From positions 124,001-188,000 of the forward strand of contig JAJAGP010000438.1 of assembly GCA_025084515.1 (NCBI GenBank): 64,000 bases of DNA, read 5' to 3'. Below are positions 45,356-57,177 of the stretch, one piece after another. The notes under the pieces were generated by a model. The model ran no database searches and was not told the DNA's origin. It worked only from the letters and a program-made list of their open reading frames with translations. Position numbers and translations under genes: made by a program. The first letter of the stretch is position 1, and every line of letters begins with the position of its first letter. This DNA is from Ancistrus triradiatus. Lineage: Eukaryota > Chordata > Actinopteri > Siluriformes > Loricariidae.

Positions 45356-46904
45356 ATGGTAGAAATCTGACAATATGACTTGCTGGAATGGTGACATCCA
45401 ATGATGGAGCCATTCTGAAACCACAGAGTTCTCCCATACAGCCCAGCCAAAGACTGTACAACTGCTAGAGGCTGTTTATGGAGATTGAGTGGTTTCATGC
45501 CTGGTAATGGGTGTGGTTAAATTGGAACTGGAGCTATAGTAGATCATGGTTTGCTCACAACTTTCAAAAGCATAGTAAAGCAAAAGTGAAATGACCATGC
45601 ATATATTCCAGACCTTGTACCATTCCTCAGATCTTTATTAAGATTTGCGGTCCTTGAATTGGCGAGTTAAAATTGGCTTACAGGAAGCATATAAAGAAGC
45701 TAACAGAAGACGGATCCCAAACTGAAGCATTAAGCATAGAGAAAAAAAAAAGATACAACCTCCTAAGTCTCCCGGGTTTCCTACATCTGGAGTGAATTAT
45801 GTTTGCCAAAAGCCAAAAGATGCCTTCAACCCACAGTGTCTTCTGCCAACTTCTCAATATGGTGCAAAATAATGGTACTTTCATTCATCCTGTTTAAATC
45901 ATTAACTTTGCTTTGCATGGTCATATAAGCAAAACAGGAGACAGTTTTACAGGACCAGGCACACCCTCCAGTGTAATCAATCACTACTTATAATGTTCCC
46001 ATATTCCAGGATAATACATTCATACACATGGCTAAAATCTTCACTCTCCATTATAGAATTATTACTTCATCTAAATTAGAACAAATGCTGCCAGCATTTC
46101 CATGTGTTTGGCTTGGTTTTCCTCCATCATCACTCTATCCAGTCCATTATAAGACCAACAAGCCCAATACAAACCACTAGAGAGCCTCAGCACTCATCCA
46201 CAAGGACCCACAGGGACTTATTTAACAGGGGTACATACCTAACGGGAACCAGTTGTTTGTTACGCAGGACATGAATAAAGCATAATCAGCATGACCCTCC
46301 ATACACAAGAGAGCCACAGGAATTACAGCAATCTTTCTAATAAAACACAGCAATAAACTCTAAGCAGCAAAAATAAAGCAAATAAATGATGCTGTGGAGA
46401 GAAATGAAGGAAAGGGCTCAGGTCCTGTACAAAAAGTAAATCAAAAAGCATATAGCTGTAATACTAATACATTTAAATCTGGCAAATTCAACACCTACAT
46501 ACTCAGTTTTCAACTCACAAATCAGTCTCAGTAACATCAAACTTACGATGGAGTGACTGAGTTGGGATCGCAGGAGAAAATCACAGATTCTTTTTCCATT
46601 CTGATATTAGATACAAGGGAAAGCTACACGTCTCACACATCCATGCTGTACTGCTTAAAGCTAGGAATCACGAAAGCTACAATTTCTCTTACTACATGTC
46701 ATTAGCAGTGTTACAAAGACGTAGCCCAAAGAAATGCAATACTTTAATCTAATTTCTTTTCCCTGTAGTGTAACAAAGTTGTAATAGGTAACATATGGTT
46801 TATGTAGGTCCTACTCATGGGATCAGCCTTACCACAGATCTAACTGATTTTGACATTTCCATCCTATGTACAATGAAGCTAAACTGAGTTACCTGACCAC
46901 TGTA

Positions 46905-48835
46905 TGTTTTGAATTTCAGAGTCCGCATAACGTTCTGTGAAACAGGATCCTGACTGAAATGGACATTGACCAAACATCACCATGGTCACATAGCAGTTTA
47001 GATACTTTGCCCAGTGTTTTATTCCAAACTATAGGGTGATCAATTTATATGGATACACCTAAATAAAATGGGAATATTTGGTGATGTCAACTTCCTGTTT
47101 GTGGCACATTAGTATATGGGAGGGGGAAAACTTTTCAAGATGGGTGTTGACCATGGCGGCCATTTTGGATCCAACTTTATTATTTCCAATGGGAAGAGGG
47201 TCATGTAACACATCAAACTTATTGAGAATTTCACAAGAAAAACACTGGTGTGCTTGGTTTTAACGGAACGCTATTCTTTCATGAGTTATTTACAGGTTTA
47301 TGACCACTTATAAAATGTGTTCAAAGTGCTTCCCATTGTGTTGGAGTGTCAATGCAACCCTCTTCTCCCACTCTTGACACACTGATAGCAACACCGCAGA
47401 AGAAATGCTCTCCCGATCTGACACCCTTAGACTTTTATCTTTGGGGTCATCTGAAGGCAATTATCTATGCTGTGAAGATACGAGATCTGCAGCATCTGAA
47501 ACAATGGATACTGGAAGCCTGTGCTAGCATTTCTTCTGCTGTGTTGCTATCAGCACACCATTGTTTTTCTTGTGAAATTCTCAATAAGTTTGATGTGTTA
47601 CATGACCCTCTTCCCATTGGAAATAATAAAGTTGGATCCAAAATGCCACCATGGTCAACACCCATCTTGAAAAGTTTTCCCCCTCCCATATACTAATGTG
47701 CCACAAACAGGAAGTTGATATCACCAACCAGTCCCATTATATTTAGTGTATCCATATAAATGGCCCACCCTGTATAATATTAAATAAAACACAATATGAA
47801 AACATTTAATACAGTACTGTACAACAGTCATTCTTAATTGTGTATATTTATAAAACGTGAAGCGCTTACAAAAAAACTATCACAATTATTAATACCACGG
47901 ATTTGCGTCCGTATTCAGTTGTTGAGAAGCAGGGCTTCCATGCTATGTTGTGCACACTGGAGATTTCGGTTATGTCAATGCTTGACTTGATATTTTTAAT
48001 ATTTCCCTCACACTTTGGAGTGCAGTAATTTACATAGAACTCCTATAAAAATACAAAACAATAAATAGCCCAAATACATTTAGAAATAAATATAGCACAG
48101 TAGTGTTTCCATCATTTAGTCAGATCCCTGCAGGTCTACACCTACTGAACTGCAAATATCACCTTTACCTGTACCATCCAGATACAAATGGAATTTCACA
48201 GTTGGTGCTGGAGACCTCACCTATTGGTTATCCACAATGTGCATGTCCCTAGTTTTGAGACTAAAGACTTGACAACATGATAACATTAAATATGGTTGAA
48301 TTTGTCGGAACGTCAAGACAAGAAAAAGACTTAAGACAGCTATCCTGACCACCTTACACCAAACGATCGAGATGACATGAGAGTGACCCAAACTCTAGCA
48401 AGACCCTCATGATTTTATTCTGACACTGGAAATTTGTCTGTGACAGTGAAGTCAGTTGAAAAGTCATTTGGTGCAAGGCCATCCATACTGACACAGCAGT
48501 CCTCACAAAATACACTGAGATTAAAGCCAGAGTCATGGAATCACTCTGAGAAAAAAGATGCACCAAGATGCAACGATAATCGATGAATAATTGAATCGCA
48601 GCCCTGTGAATCGCAATCAAATCGTCAGATGCCTAGCAACTCTCACCCCTATTGTAAAGCAAGCGGCAAATTTTTACTCAGAGTAGCTGTTCACGTTCAC
48701 CCCTCCCCCCTCTGTGTCTTTCAAGCACTGTTGTAGTTCCTTCGGGAAATGCAGATCTAGGTTACTAGTGTAACCTCAGCTATTAAAGGGAACAAACGTT
48801 GCTCAGATGGACGTTAAACAGTGCATAGCTGTACA
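46905..48835. mobile_element. Family R element enlarged by nested insertion(s)
   Basis: The left end (CGCATAACGTTCTGTGAAAC then AGGATCCTGACTGAAATGGA) and the right end (CAGATGGACGTTAAACAGTG then CATAGCTGTAC) match family R termini. The interior resumes after the nested element at 47774 with AATACAGTACTGTACAACAG then TCATTC, as in 40670-40700. The stretch 48000-48700 has no counterpart in the shorter copy and may be original longer sequence or further insertion. Confidence 0.55.
47030..47774 (+). mobile_element. Tc1/mariner-like non-autonomous element with about 215-bp terminal inverted repeats
   Basis: Left and right arms (47030-47260, 47555-47774) are nearly identical inverted repeats sharing AACTTCCTGTTTGTGGCACA, TTAGTATATGGGAGGGGGAA and GGAAGAGGGTCATGTAACAC. 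Between them, 47376-47560 (plus) encodes SPDLTPLDFYLWGHLKAIIY, the region around the third catalytic residue of an IS630/Tc1/mariner-type transposase; the rest of the gene is deleted. Flanking TA bases fit TA target use. Confidence 0.88.
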
Positions 48836-48861
48836 TAATACATCTAGTATATGACATTAAG

Positions 48862-49145
48862 AAGTGACCTCTGCCATCACTCTCTGGATATTTTCTCTTT
48901 TTTGGACCATTCTCTGTAAACCCTAGAGATGGCTGTGTGTGAAGATCAGTAGTTTCTGAAATACTCACCCCAGCCTGTCTAGCACCGACAACCAAAAGTC
49001 ACCTTTCTTCCCCATTCTAACTTCAGCAGGTCTTTTTGACCATGTCTACATATCTAAATGTGTCGAGTTGCTGCCACGTGATTGGCTGAATAGATATTTA
49101 CATTAAGGTGCAGCTGAACAGGTGTACCTAATAAAATGGCAGGTA
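48862..49145 (-). pseudogene. Tc1-like family C 5' fragment
   Basis: Ends CAGGTGTACCTAATAAAATG then GCAGGTAAG, the family C terminus, and includes the complements of TCTCTGGATATTTTCTC and CCCTAGAGATGGCTGTGTGT, which encode the helix-turn-helix region. The rest of the element is absent. Confidence 0.78.
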
Positions 49146-49292
49146 AGTGTATACATAGTAATATTAAACTATAATCATGTCTTGGTAGTCATAACCAACG
49201 CTTATGTTCCTCTGACTAGCCAAAGCTGCAGAATGCGTCATTTCACAGAATGCATCGTGGACTTTAAGTGTTTGGAATAGAACAGTTCTCAA

Positions 49293-49345
49293 GTCTTCTC
49301 TCTCTCTCTGTGTCTCTCTCTGTCTCTCTCTCTCTCTGTGTCACA
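49293..49345. repeat. (TC)n microsatellite
   Basis: TCTCTCTCTCTGTGTCTCTC and similar, about 50 bases. Confidence 0.92.
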
Positions 49346-50428
49346 CCCACAGACATCCAGGCACACAAACGTTGGCAAGCCCCACCAGCTGAACTGCTTC
49401 TGGTAGTGTTGAGAAATGTGCACTTCACATTCACAATGCAGCTTAAGTGCTTGCTATGGAAACAAAAACACTGATTAAGCTATAAATCAACTTGTACACA
49501 CACTCGCTCCAAGTCTCTCTCTCTCTCACACACAGGTCAAACATGGTGAGTTTGATGGGCTGATTCTGACAGGAAGCTCCCGAGAGAACGTTCTGTTTCA
49601 CTTCCTGTGTCAATCTCTCTCCACCGTCTCTCACCAGAGGTCAATGCCCCCAGACTTGCAAACATTCTGCTACAACCACACGAGCACAACTTTTCCAAAG
49701 AACTGTAAGTGTGTGTTTGTGTGTTGGCCTGCACAGTCCTGGCCTTCCAGAGAAGCAGTGATGTAGTTAGACAGCGTCTTGGGCAAAGTAGGAATCCTGT
49801 CACATTTGAGCAACCATCTTCTTGATTAAGTCAAAAAGAGTGCTATGATGTACAAACTACTAAAGTGCTACTCCGTGCTGGCTGAACCCAAAGTACACAA
49901 AATGCTTAACAAGGAACAAGTAGAAAGAGGCTTTCAGCAGTTCTCTCTGTGATCTAGTGTCCATGAGTCAGATATGATCTCGTTATGAGAACATGAAGTA
50001 AAATTGCAGTAGTATGCAAAAGTCTTAGGCCACCATGACGTATGTTGTTTAGCAATAGTATAATGACCACATATATTATCGATGACTGGACCTAAAAATT
50101 TCAAAGTGGTAGTTCTTCATTCCAATCTTTGTGAGCTTTAGCATATTTTAGACTTTTCACCCTGTTCCCCTCCAAGAAGTGGTTTCTTGCCTGCTACCCC
50201 TCCAAAAAGGCCATTCCTGGACTGTAGAAGAGACTGTAGAAGCTGCCAGATTGGTCAAGTGTAAAGGGAGGTCACACAAAATACTGTAGCCTACAGAAGC
50301 TGTTTTCTTTTTAACTGCATACAAATTTCCTCTCTTGTCTGGTTGTATTCTAATAAAGAGAAATAATTAGGGCTGGTCACTTAATAAAAAATAATCTAAA
50401 CCAACATTTAGAACCATAAAAAATATAT
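49346..50428. other. Nothing recognised
   Basis: A short CT run at 49518-49532; no gene or repeat border otherwise. Confidence 0.4.
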
Positions 50429-50516
50429 ATATACATATAACATACGCTAAGAAATATACATATATATATATATATATATAGAAGGAGAGTGAGATATATA
50501 TTATATATATATATAT

Positions 50517-50573
<57 letters not shown>

Positions 50574-50581
50574 ACACACAC

Positions 50582-50637
<56 letters not shown>

Positions 50638-50671
50638 TATATATCTTAATTAACGTTAACCACCATGTGTG

Positions 50672-50707
<36 letters not shown>

Positions 50708-50725
50708 TAATTAACGTTACCAATG
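50429..50725. repeat. Compound (AT)n/(CA)n microsatellite with duplicated flanks
   Basis: Long AT runs (50457-50480, 50508-50552, 50588-50645) alternate with CA runs (50551-50582, 50675-50704). The sequence CTTAATTAACGTTA occurs on both sides of the last CA run (50645 and 50705), showing a local tandem duplication. Confidence 0.93.
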
Positions 50726-50869
50726 TATGTTACAAATTCTACGATTGAAAAGGGTTAGGAAAAATATTAAAAAGATTACAGAAAATGGGAAGAAATAACC
50801 GATGCCACATCCTACCAAAACAAATTTTAAGGATTTTAATTGGTTGAAGTATTTAATATCCATAAATAC

Positions 50870-51080
50870 TTCATCTGTGTGTTTCCTTCAGTTATTTTAA
50901 AATCACAACGATATGCAGTCTTTCATCAGGGAAAAAATATCCTAGTGTTGAGCACATCTACAGCACAAGCCTCGTCAGTGAACTATGAGAACAAAAAATA
51001 ATTAGATAAATAAATAATTCACTATCAAGGTCAAATGTTAAAATAATTGTGATTTGAAGTCATATCACCCAGCAATTACT
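50870..51080. repeat. Dispersed repeat, copy 2 (shared with 2943-3345)
   Basis: Shares TTTCCTTC, AAAATCACAACGATATGCAG, AATTGTGATTTGAAGTCATA and TCACCCAGCA in order with 2985-3200. Confidence 0.65.
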
Positions 51081-51169
51081 TATATATGGTCATTATACCA
51101 CTTCTAAAACAATGGTGTATCTAATCTAATGGTGGCCTAAGACTTATGCACAGTACAGTATATACAACT

Positions 51170-51310
51170 TTTCCATCCAAACGTTTTGCAAACGTTATGC
51201 GCAAGTACATAATTTTGGCAGAAACAAAACGCGAAATAAATCAAGTTTCCATCCACTACAGTTATGTGAATAAACTTTAGTTGATGCAGGTTCCCACGAT
51301 TAGGGGTGGC
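51170..51310. repeat. Possible small MITE (TTTCCATCCA type)
   Basis: AACTTTTCCATCCAAACG and AAGTTTCCATCCACTACAG occur within 90 bases, with AACGTTATGCGCAAGTACAT between. Borders are not defined. Confidence 0.35.
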
Positions 51311-51859
51311 ATTGAATCTAGTAAAAAATAAAGGAATTAAACAGAATAATCTTTAAAGCCGTTTAAGAACTTTTTATGGCTGTGTTCTTTGCAGTTCAGA
51401 GACACCAGGCAGGGTAAGACACACCCACCTCTTCATTCATTCACTGGTTTCTTATCTGCTTAGTCAGGTACTTCACATTCAGTTGGCTCAACTATTAAAT
51501 CATATCTAAATGTATCAATACTGATTTTGTTTAGTTTTTGGTCTGACCAGGTGGAACAGAATCATGTGGCTTTAGCGATACTCTTCTTGTGTAAAACTCC
51601 TTGTAATATCTGGGTGTTTTTTCGATTGATGGACTTTTTCCATTCAGATTTTTCTCTGCACATTTCCAAAATTTGCAAAACCTTGGTGGATGGAAAACTG
51701 GTCTGTAGTTGTTCATAAAAACTTGAAAAAATTGCTATTAAGTAAAAAAGTCAGTTTGCTCCAAGAACAGGTTGAGTTTTTTGTGCCATGGATTGTACAA
51801 GGTGCTGGCTTCATTATAGTCCATGGTGACATGACTGCACTAGAGAAATTGCTACATAT

Positions 51860-52015
51860 CTGTCAGCAGCAAATTCACACAACATTCTGCCACATCCCAA
51901 AGGTGCTCTGGATTCTGGTGACTGGGGAGGACTGGTGCCTATGGGACCAGTCTGAGATAACTTGATGAAAGGCACATTATCATGCTGAAAGTAACTATTA
52001 GAACATAGAATTGGT
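51860..52015 (-). pseudogene. Tc1-like family C central fragment
   Basis: CCACATCCCAAAGGTGCTCT, CTGGTGACTGGGGAGG and GGCACATTATCATGCTGAAA then GTAACTATTAGA match the region of family C coding for the SPDLNPIEHLW end and the upstream loop, read on the minus strand. No ends. Confidence 0.65.
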
Positions 52016-52017
52016 CG

Positions 52018-52688
52018 TTAGGGGTGTGTGCGATATTGACAAAATGATATCTCTATTTTCTGGAATTTTGTCGATATTGATAATTAGACAATACTTTGGC
52101 AGTGTAAATCTTGGATCTAAAGTGTTCAAAAGTTGTTGAACTGGATGTAATTGGTGACATTGGCACTTTTCCTCAGTTAGACCATAAGGTTTCCTCAGTA
52201 TGTTTCTGTGCTGGTACCTTGAGAGGTTTGTCATAATTCTTATTCTGCAAGGTGGTTACCAGCAGATGGAAAAATAAGATAGTTGTCAAGCTGTCTTTAA
52301 AGGCGAACGACATCCATCTTTTAAAAGCCAAACTACCTCCTTGGGAGTGAGGTTGAGCCACGTCTAGCAATTAAATCCAATGACGCAGACTGCGAGGCTG
52401 GTGGTGTCTGTATTTAATCTCCTGGAGCTGTTTGTTCACTCTTTTTTTACTTCAAACAAGTGCTTTTAGGCAGAAAGCTGGCTTGACTTGTGGTGCTAAC
52501 ACGCTGCATGCATCATGTTCGCAAGTGCAGTGGTCTATCCTACATGACACCGTGAAACCTTGAACTCTTAAGGTCCATTTTTGACTGTTGTGGTTTGCAA
52601 AGTGAGTGGCATACTCGGTAACGTTAGCTCGCACATCGTGAAAAAACAATTAAGATATTAACATAGATTACATACATATCGCACACTC
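52018..52688 (-). mobile_element. Probable hAT-type non-autonomous element
   Basis: Left end TTAGGGGTGTGTGCGATATT and right end CATACATATCGCACACTCCT are complementary over about 15 bases, a terminus seen in fish hAT elements. A convincing 8-bp target duplication was not found. Minus-strand frames (52370-52173, 52649-52452) show no domain I can name. Confidence 0.6.
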
Positions 52689-52829
52689 CTGGGCGTGGTT
52701 AAGGGACACACTGTCAGCAGCAATGGCCTGTGGCTTTCTGATAATGCTTGGTAGGGAGCAAAAACATTACCCAGACAATTAATCCAGCAGAAATGGCTTC
52801 TGATACCAGCCTATACATACTTTTTCTAG

Positions 52830-53080
52830 TGAGGGTCACAGTGGCAACTGGTTGAGAAATGTCAGCCCAGACTCCTCCTTGAGGAATCCCCAGACATTAC
52901 CAAGCCATCAGTGAAACATAATCCCTCCAGCAGGTCCTGGGCCTGCCCTGGGGTCTCCATTTAGAGGGGTGTGCCTGGAACAGCTCCAGGAGGAGTCAAA
53001 CAGGAGACATCCTTATGAGGCCCAAGCCACCTCAACTGGCTCCTCTCAATCCAAATGAGCAGCGGTTCTGCTCCGAGGTT
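52830..53080 (-). pseudogene. LINE ORF2 C-terminal fragment
   Basis: On the minus strand, QLRWLGLIRMSP-like sequence is followed by LELFQAHPSKWRPQGRPRTC and WRDYVSLMAW, the typical end of a non-LTR retrotransposon protein after the reverse transcriptase (pattern RWxGH...GRPRxRWxD). Stops interrupt it; no 3' tail was seen. Confidence 0.72.
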
Positions 53081-54065
53081 GCCCCGGATTCAAACTCCAC
53101 ACCAAGGTTGGCATGTCTGGTGGAAACAACAAACCTGTTCGACAACCCCAAATGAAAGCACCCCAAAACACACACACAGCTAAGATAGAGCAGGGACTGC
53201 TGATGCTGTGACATTTCCCTGGCCAAAGATCCAGCAAAATGGTTGAAACCAAGCATTTCAAGCAGCTCCTGTGAATAGCTGTTACGCTTTGTTACACAAG
53301 TCGCAATCAGTAACTCTCATCTTCACTTGGAACCCAGAGCTTTATGCAAAGCAACCATCTTCTTAATTAAGTCAAAAACTTGATACAACGTACAAGTCCC
53401 ACTGATGGTCACCACTTCTCATTTGCAAGAATTTATACACTGTATAAAAACTTTATACATCGCCTGTCTTTCCCACTTATTATCTTTGATCACTGAAAAT
53501 AAATGACTTCAGGCTGCTTGGTTAAATCGCATTGCTGATCATTTAGGCTAATAATGTGAACAAGTTAAGTCGTCGTCAATGTTTTCATGGTAGATAAAAG
53601 GACGAAGAGAGCATTCCCCATTTTAAGTCACTATTCTTATGTCAGATGACTGCAAAAACAGTTCGTACTGCATATTTAAAGTGAACAAAAGGGAGAAACT
53701 GGGATTGATGAATGAATAGCAGCGAACCCGGCGAACTTGACCCAAGCTCTGTTTTTCATATCACATTATTAATCTTCCTGTTCTGCCCTTTGCACACAGT
53801 TGGAGCTGCCCTACAGGTCAGTCACACACAATACCAAGCCATAACACCACAGGAATCTGCTGCTTGCTGATTAGTTAAAATGATTTCAACATATACAGAC
53901 AACACAAAGTGTACATACACCCTCTGATGTGTTGCCAAGTAGTGCAAGTCGTATACGATTTCTGATTTGTCTAATTTGTGTCCAGAAACATAATTAGCTT
54001 GTGATCGTTTCCCAAGATAGCTGCAGTAAAATATAGAAAAATATGAATCATGATAAGATGATGAG

Positions 54066-54106
<41 letters not shown>

Positions 54107-54256
54107 ACTGTCACTCCTAAACCAGCATAAGGCTTACTGTTGCTTCCTGTTTACAGTCTCTGACCACGTCCTGCCCGGCAGAGGAAATATGCAGAGCCAT
54201 CACCCAAGAAACCAGACTAGTGTTCCACACACAAAATAACCAAGAAAAAGACAATA
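53081..54256. other. Nothing recognised except a (GT)n run at 54069-54104
   Basis: The GT run is about 35 bases long. Otherwise no gene-like or repeat structure could be supported. Confidence 0.45.
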
Positions 54257-54733
54257 GCTGTGGCTCCAGAACATCTATTATTACACATTTCAAACAGTAA
54301 AAAATCCAACACCTACAAAACCCCACAATTCCAAATACACTGTAATAAAATCGCAGCCCTTGTACACAGTCAATAATTAGGGAAGAAATCTGAACTATAA
54401 TAAACACTCCAAAGGCATGACGATTGCAATTAGTAGTACGATCCTCTCACTTACAGCATGAATAGGTAAAACGAAATTTGACCACTGGGCCATCCTGGCT
54501 TCTGGTGTCAAATCAAGTCTAACAGCGCCCTCTGTTCTCCAAAAGAAGAATTGCAAGAGTGTACTCCTTCACAGTCAATTGCGTTTCAAACGCAAAGTAC
54601 TCCGATCGAAGTAAGATGAGTTACAGGTGAGAACAATATAGTTCTCGTATCTAGCGTCTTGTTTGTTATTTTATTTTTGACACATGTTTAAATGCAATTT
54701 GATGCACACTTTAACAATTATAATCAGTGCATC

Positions 54734-55721
54734 TACAGTGGTGTGAAAAAGTGTTTGCCCCCTTCCTGATTTCCTATTTTTTTGCATGTTTGTCACGCTG
54801 AAGTGTTTCGGAAAATCAAACCAATTTAAATATTAATCAAAGAAAACAAGTAAACACAAAATGCAGTTTTTAAATGAAGGTGTTTATTATTAAGGGAGAA
54901 AAAAATCCAAACCTACATGGCCCTGTGTGAAAATGTGATTGCCCCCTAAACCTAATAACTGGTTGGGCCACCCATAGCAGCAACAACTGCAACCAAGCGT
55001 TTGTGATGGCTTGCAGTGAGTCTTTTACAGCGTTGTGGAGGAATTCTGGCCACTCATCTTTGCAGAATTGTTGTAATTCAGACACAATGGAGGGTTGAGT
55101 TGTTGTGGGGTCTTTTGTGGCCTCTTGGATGAATTGTTGCATGAGCTCTTTGGGTAATTTTGGTCGGCCGGCCACTCCTGGGAAGGTTCACCACTGTTCC
55201 ATGTCTTCGCCATTTGTGGATAATGGCTCCCAATAAGTCCCAAAATGATAAAAATGGCTTTATAACCCTTTCCAGACTGACAGATCTCAATTACTTTCTT
55301 TCTCAATTGTTCCTAAATTTTGTTGGATCTCGGCATGATGTGTAGCTTTAAAGAAACGTTTGGTGTACTTCACTTTGTCAGGCAGGTCCTATGTAAGTGA
55401 TGTTCTGATTGAGAACAGGTGTGGCAATAATCAGGCCTGGGTGTGGCTAGAGACAGTGAACTCAGGTGTGATAAACCATAGTTAAGTTATGTTTTAACAA
55501 GAGGGTGGGGGCGCAATCACTTTTTCACAGAGGGCCATGTAGGTTTAGATTTTTTTTCTCCCTTAATAATAAACCCCTTCATTTAAAAACTGCATTTTGT
55601 GTTTACCTGTGTTGTCTTTGACTAATATTTAAATTGGTTTGATGTTCTGAAATACTTAAGTGTGACAAACATGCACAAAATAGGAAATCAGGAAGGGGGC
55701 AAACACTTTCACACCACTGTA
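54734..55721 (-). mobile_element. Tc1-like family H, internally deleted, copy 1
   Basis: Ends TACAGTGGTGTGAAAAAGTG and GGGGGCAAACACTTTCACAC then CACTGTA with long subterminal inverted repeats. The minus-strand coding remnant joins the N-terminus (RKKVIEICQSGKGYKAI, GRPTKI-like, QEATKDPTTTQ) directly to the C-terminus (ELQQFCKDEWPEFLHNAVKD), so the catalytic core is deleted. Confidence 0.88.
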
Positions 55722-55849
55722 GATCACTAAGGCATTTGAAATGTAATGCTGTATATTACCAGTAGAAATGTTTCTGCATGTTTGACCTACTTACCATGGG
55801 GAAAAATTCAGAAATGTATTAGTTCACAATCTTTGACAGGTTAACTGGG

Positions 55850-56960
55850 CGCGGCACTGACACAATCAGGTGTGAGTTTATGTTAGTGAAAAGTGGGAGT
55901 ATTTAGGAACCACAGGAACTCGGGTACAAAGCGACAGACCACGTAAAGTTACGTAGCGGGGTCACTGATTGCTGAGGTTCATGGTGCATAAAAGACACCA
56001 ATGCTCTGTTAACTCAATAACTGCAAAGCTCCAAACCTCCTCTGGCATTAATATCAGCACAAAAACTGTGCACCGGAAGCTCAGTGGCATGGGTTTCCTT
56101 GCTGCACGAATGCCATACATCACCAAGCACGATGCCTAGCATTGGATGGAGTGGTGTAAAGCATGCCGCCAGTGGAAACGTGTTCCGCTGAGTGATAATC
56201 TGGGTTTGGCGAGTGCCAAAAGAAGGTTACCTACCTGACTGCATTGTTCCAGCTGTAAAGTTTGGTAGGGAGATAATGCTATGAGGTTGTGTGGTAGCCT
56301 AGCGGGTAAGGTACTGGACTACGGACCAGAAGGTCCAGGGTTCAAATCCCCCCTCTGCCAAACTGCCACTGTTGGGTCCTTGAGCAAGACCCTTAACCCA
56401 CAATTGCTTGGATTGTAAAATAGTATCAATTGTAAGTCGCTCTGGATAAGGGCATCTGCTAAATGCTGTAAATGTTTTTCAGGGGTTGGTCTTGGTCCTT
56501 TAGCTCCAGTGAAGGGAAATCTTAATGTGTCAGCATACCAAGACATTTTGGGTGATTGGAAGCTTCGATCTTTGTGGGAACAGTTTGGGGAAGGCCCTTG
56601 TCTGATCCAGCATGACTGTGCCCCAGTGCAGCAAACTAAAGACCATAAAACGCATATCTGGGTGAGTTTGATGTGGAAGAACTTGACTGGCCTGTACATC
56701 AAACACCTTTGGGAAGAACTAGAACGGAGATTGTGAGCCAGGCCCTCTCATCCAACATCAGTGAGACCTCCCAAATGCTGTTCTGGATGAATGGGTAAAA
56801 CCTCCCACAGTCCAAAATCTTATAGAAAGCCTTCCCAGTGAAAGCTGTTATAGCTGCAAATGGAAATAACTCCATATTAATGCTTATGGATTTAGAATTG
56901 GATGTCATAAAAGCTCCCGTAGGTGTGATGTTTTGGTGTGAATTTGAGGACTTGTATACA
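55850..56960 (+). pseudogene. Tc1-like transposase family I, split by a SINE, copy 1
   Basis: Plus-strand blocks: INISTKTVHRKLSGMGFLAA near 56050-56105, HWMEWCKACRQWKRVPLSD at 56143-56195, then KFGREIML up to the SINE at 56291. After the SINE the protein resumes with FSGVGLGPLAPVKGNLNVSA, CLIQHDCAPVQQTKDHKTH and LYIKHLWEELERRL. The first catalytic Asp region is lost by a small deletion near 56200. The 3' part is out of frame with many stops. Confidence 0.85.
56291..56474 (+). repeat. tRNA-derived SINE inside transposase pseudogene, copy 1
   Basis: Head GTGGTAGCCTAGCGGGTAAG, B box GGTTCAAATCCC, tail AAGTCGCTCTGGATAAGGGC then ATCTGCTAAATGCTGTAAATG. Same family as 36775-36960. Confidence 0.9.
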
Positions 56961-57177
56961 TTTTCCCTTTCTTATATTTACTTTGGTGTGCACCAATTGT
57001 TATATTAATCAAGTAATTAAACAAAAGGTAAGAATAACTGATAAATTAGTCACTATAGTAACTGACTAATCAAAAAAAGAATCATTAGATAAATACATTT
57101 CACAAATTGAGATATGTCATGAGACTAGAAAACTGGGCAGAGAAAATTGGTAAAATGGATAATAATATATAATAACA

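Larger units (their letters stand above)
43804..46899. other. Sequence upstream of visible pard3 exons, mostly nothing recognised
   Basis: Apart from the relics at 44480-44700 and 45180-45355 I see no gene, RNA or repeat border here. Confidence 0.4.

Noticed and set aside
48354..48620. Minus-strand open frame of 88 codons, considered as a missing upstream pard3 exon
   Set aside because: It shows no similarity to the Par-3 N-terminal domain (no RYRKAI or DPNYWIQVHRLE-like block).
56319..56702. 127-codon minus-strand frame repeated at 61910-62293
   Set aside because: It runs antisense through a SINE and a transposase relic; its repetition only reflects the segment duplication.
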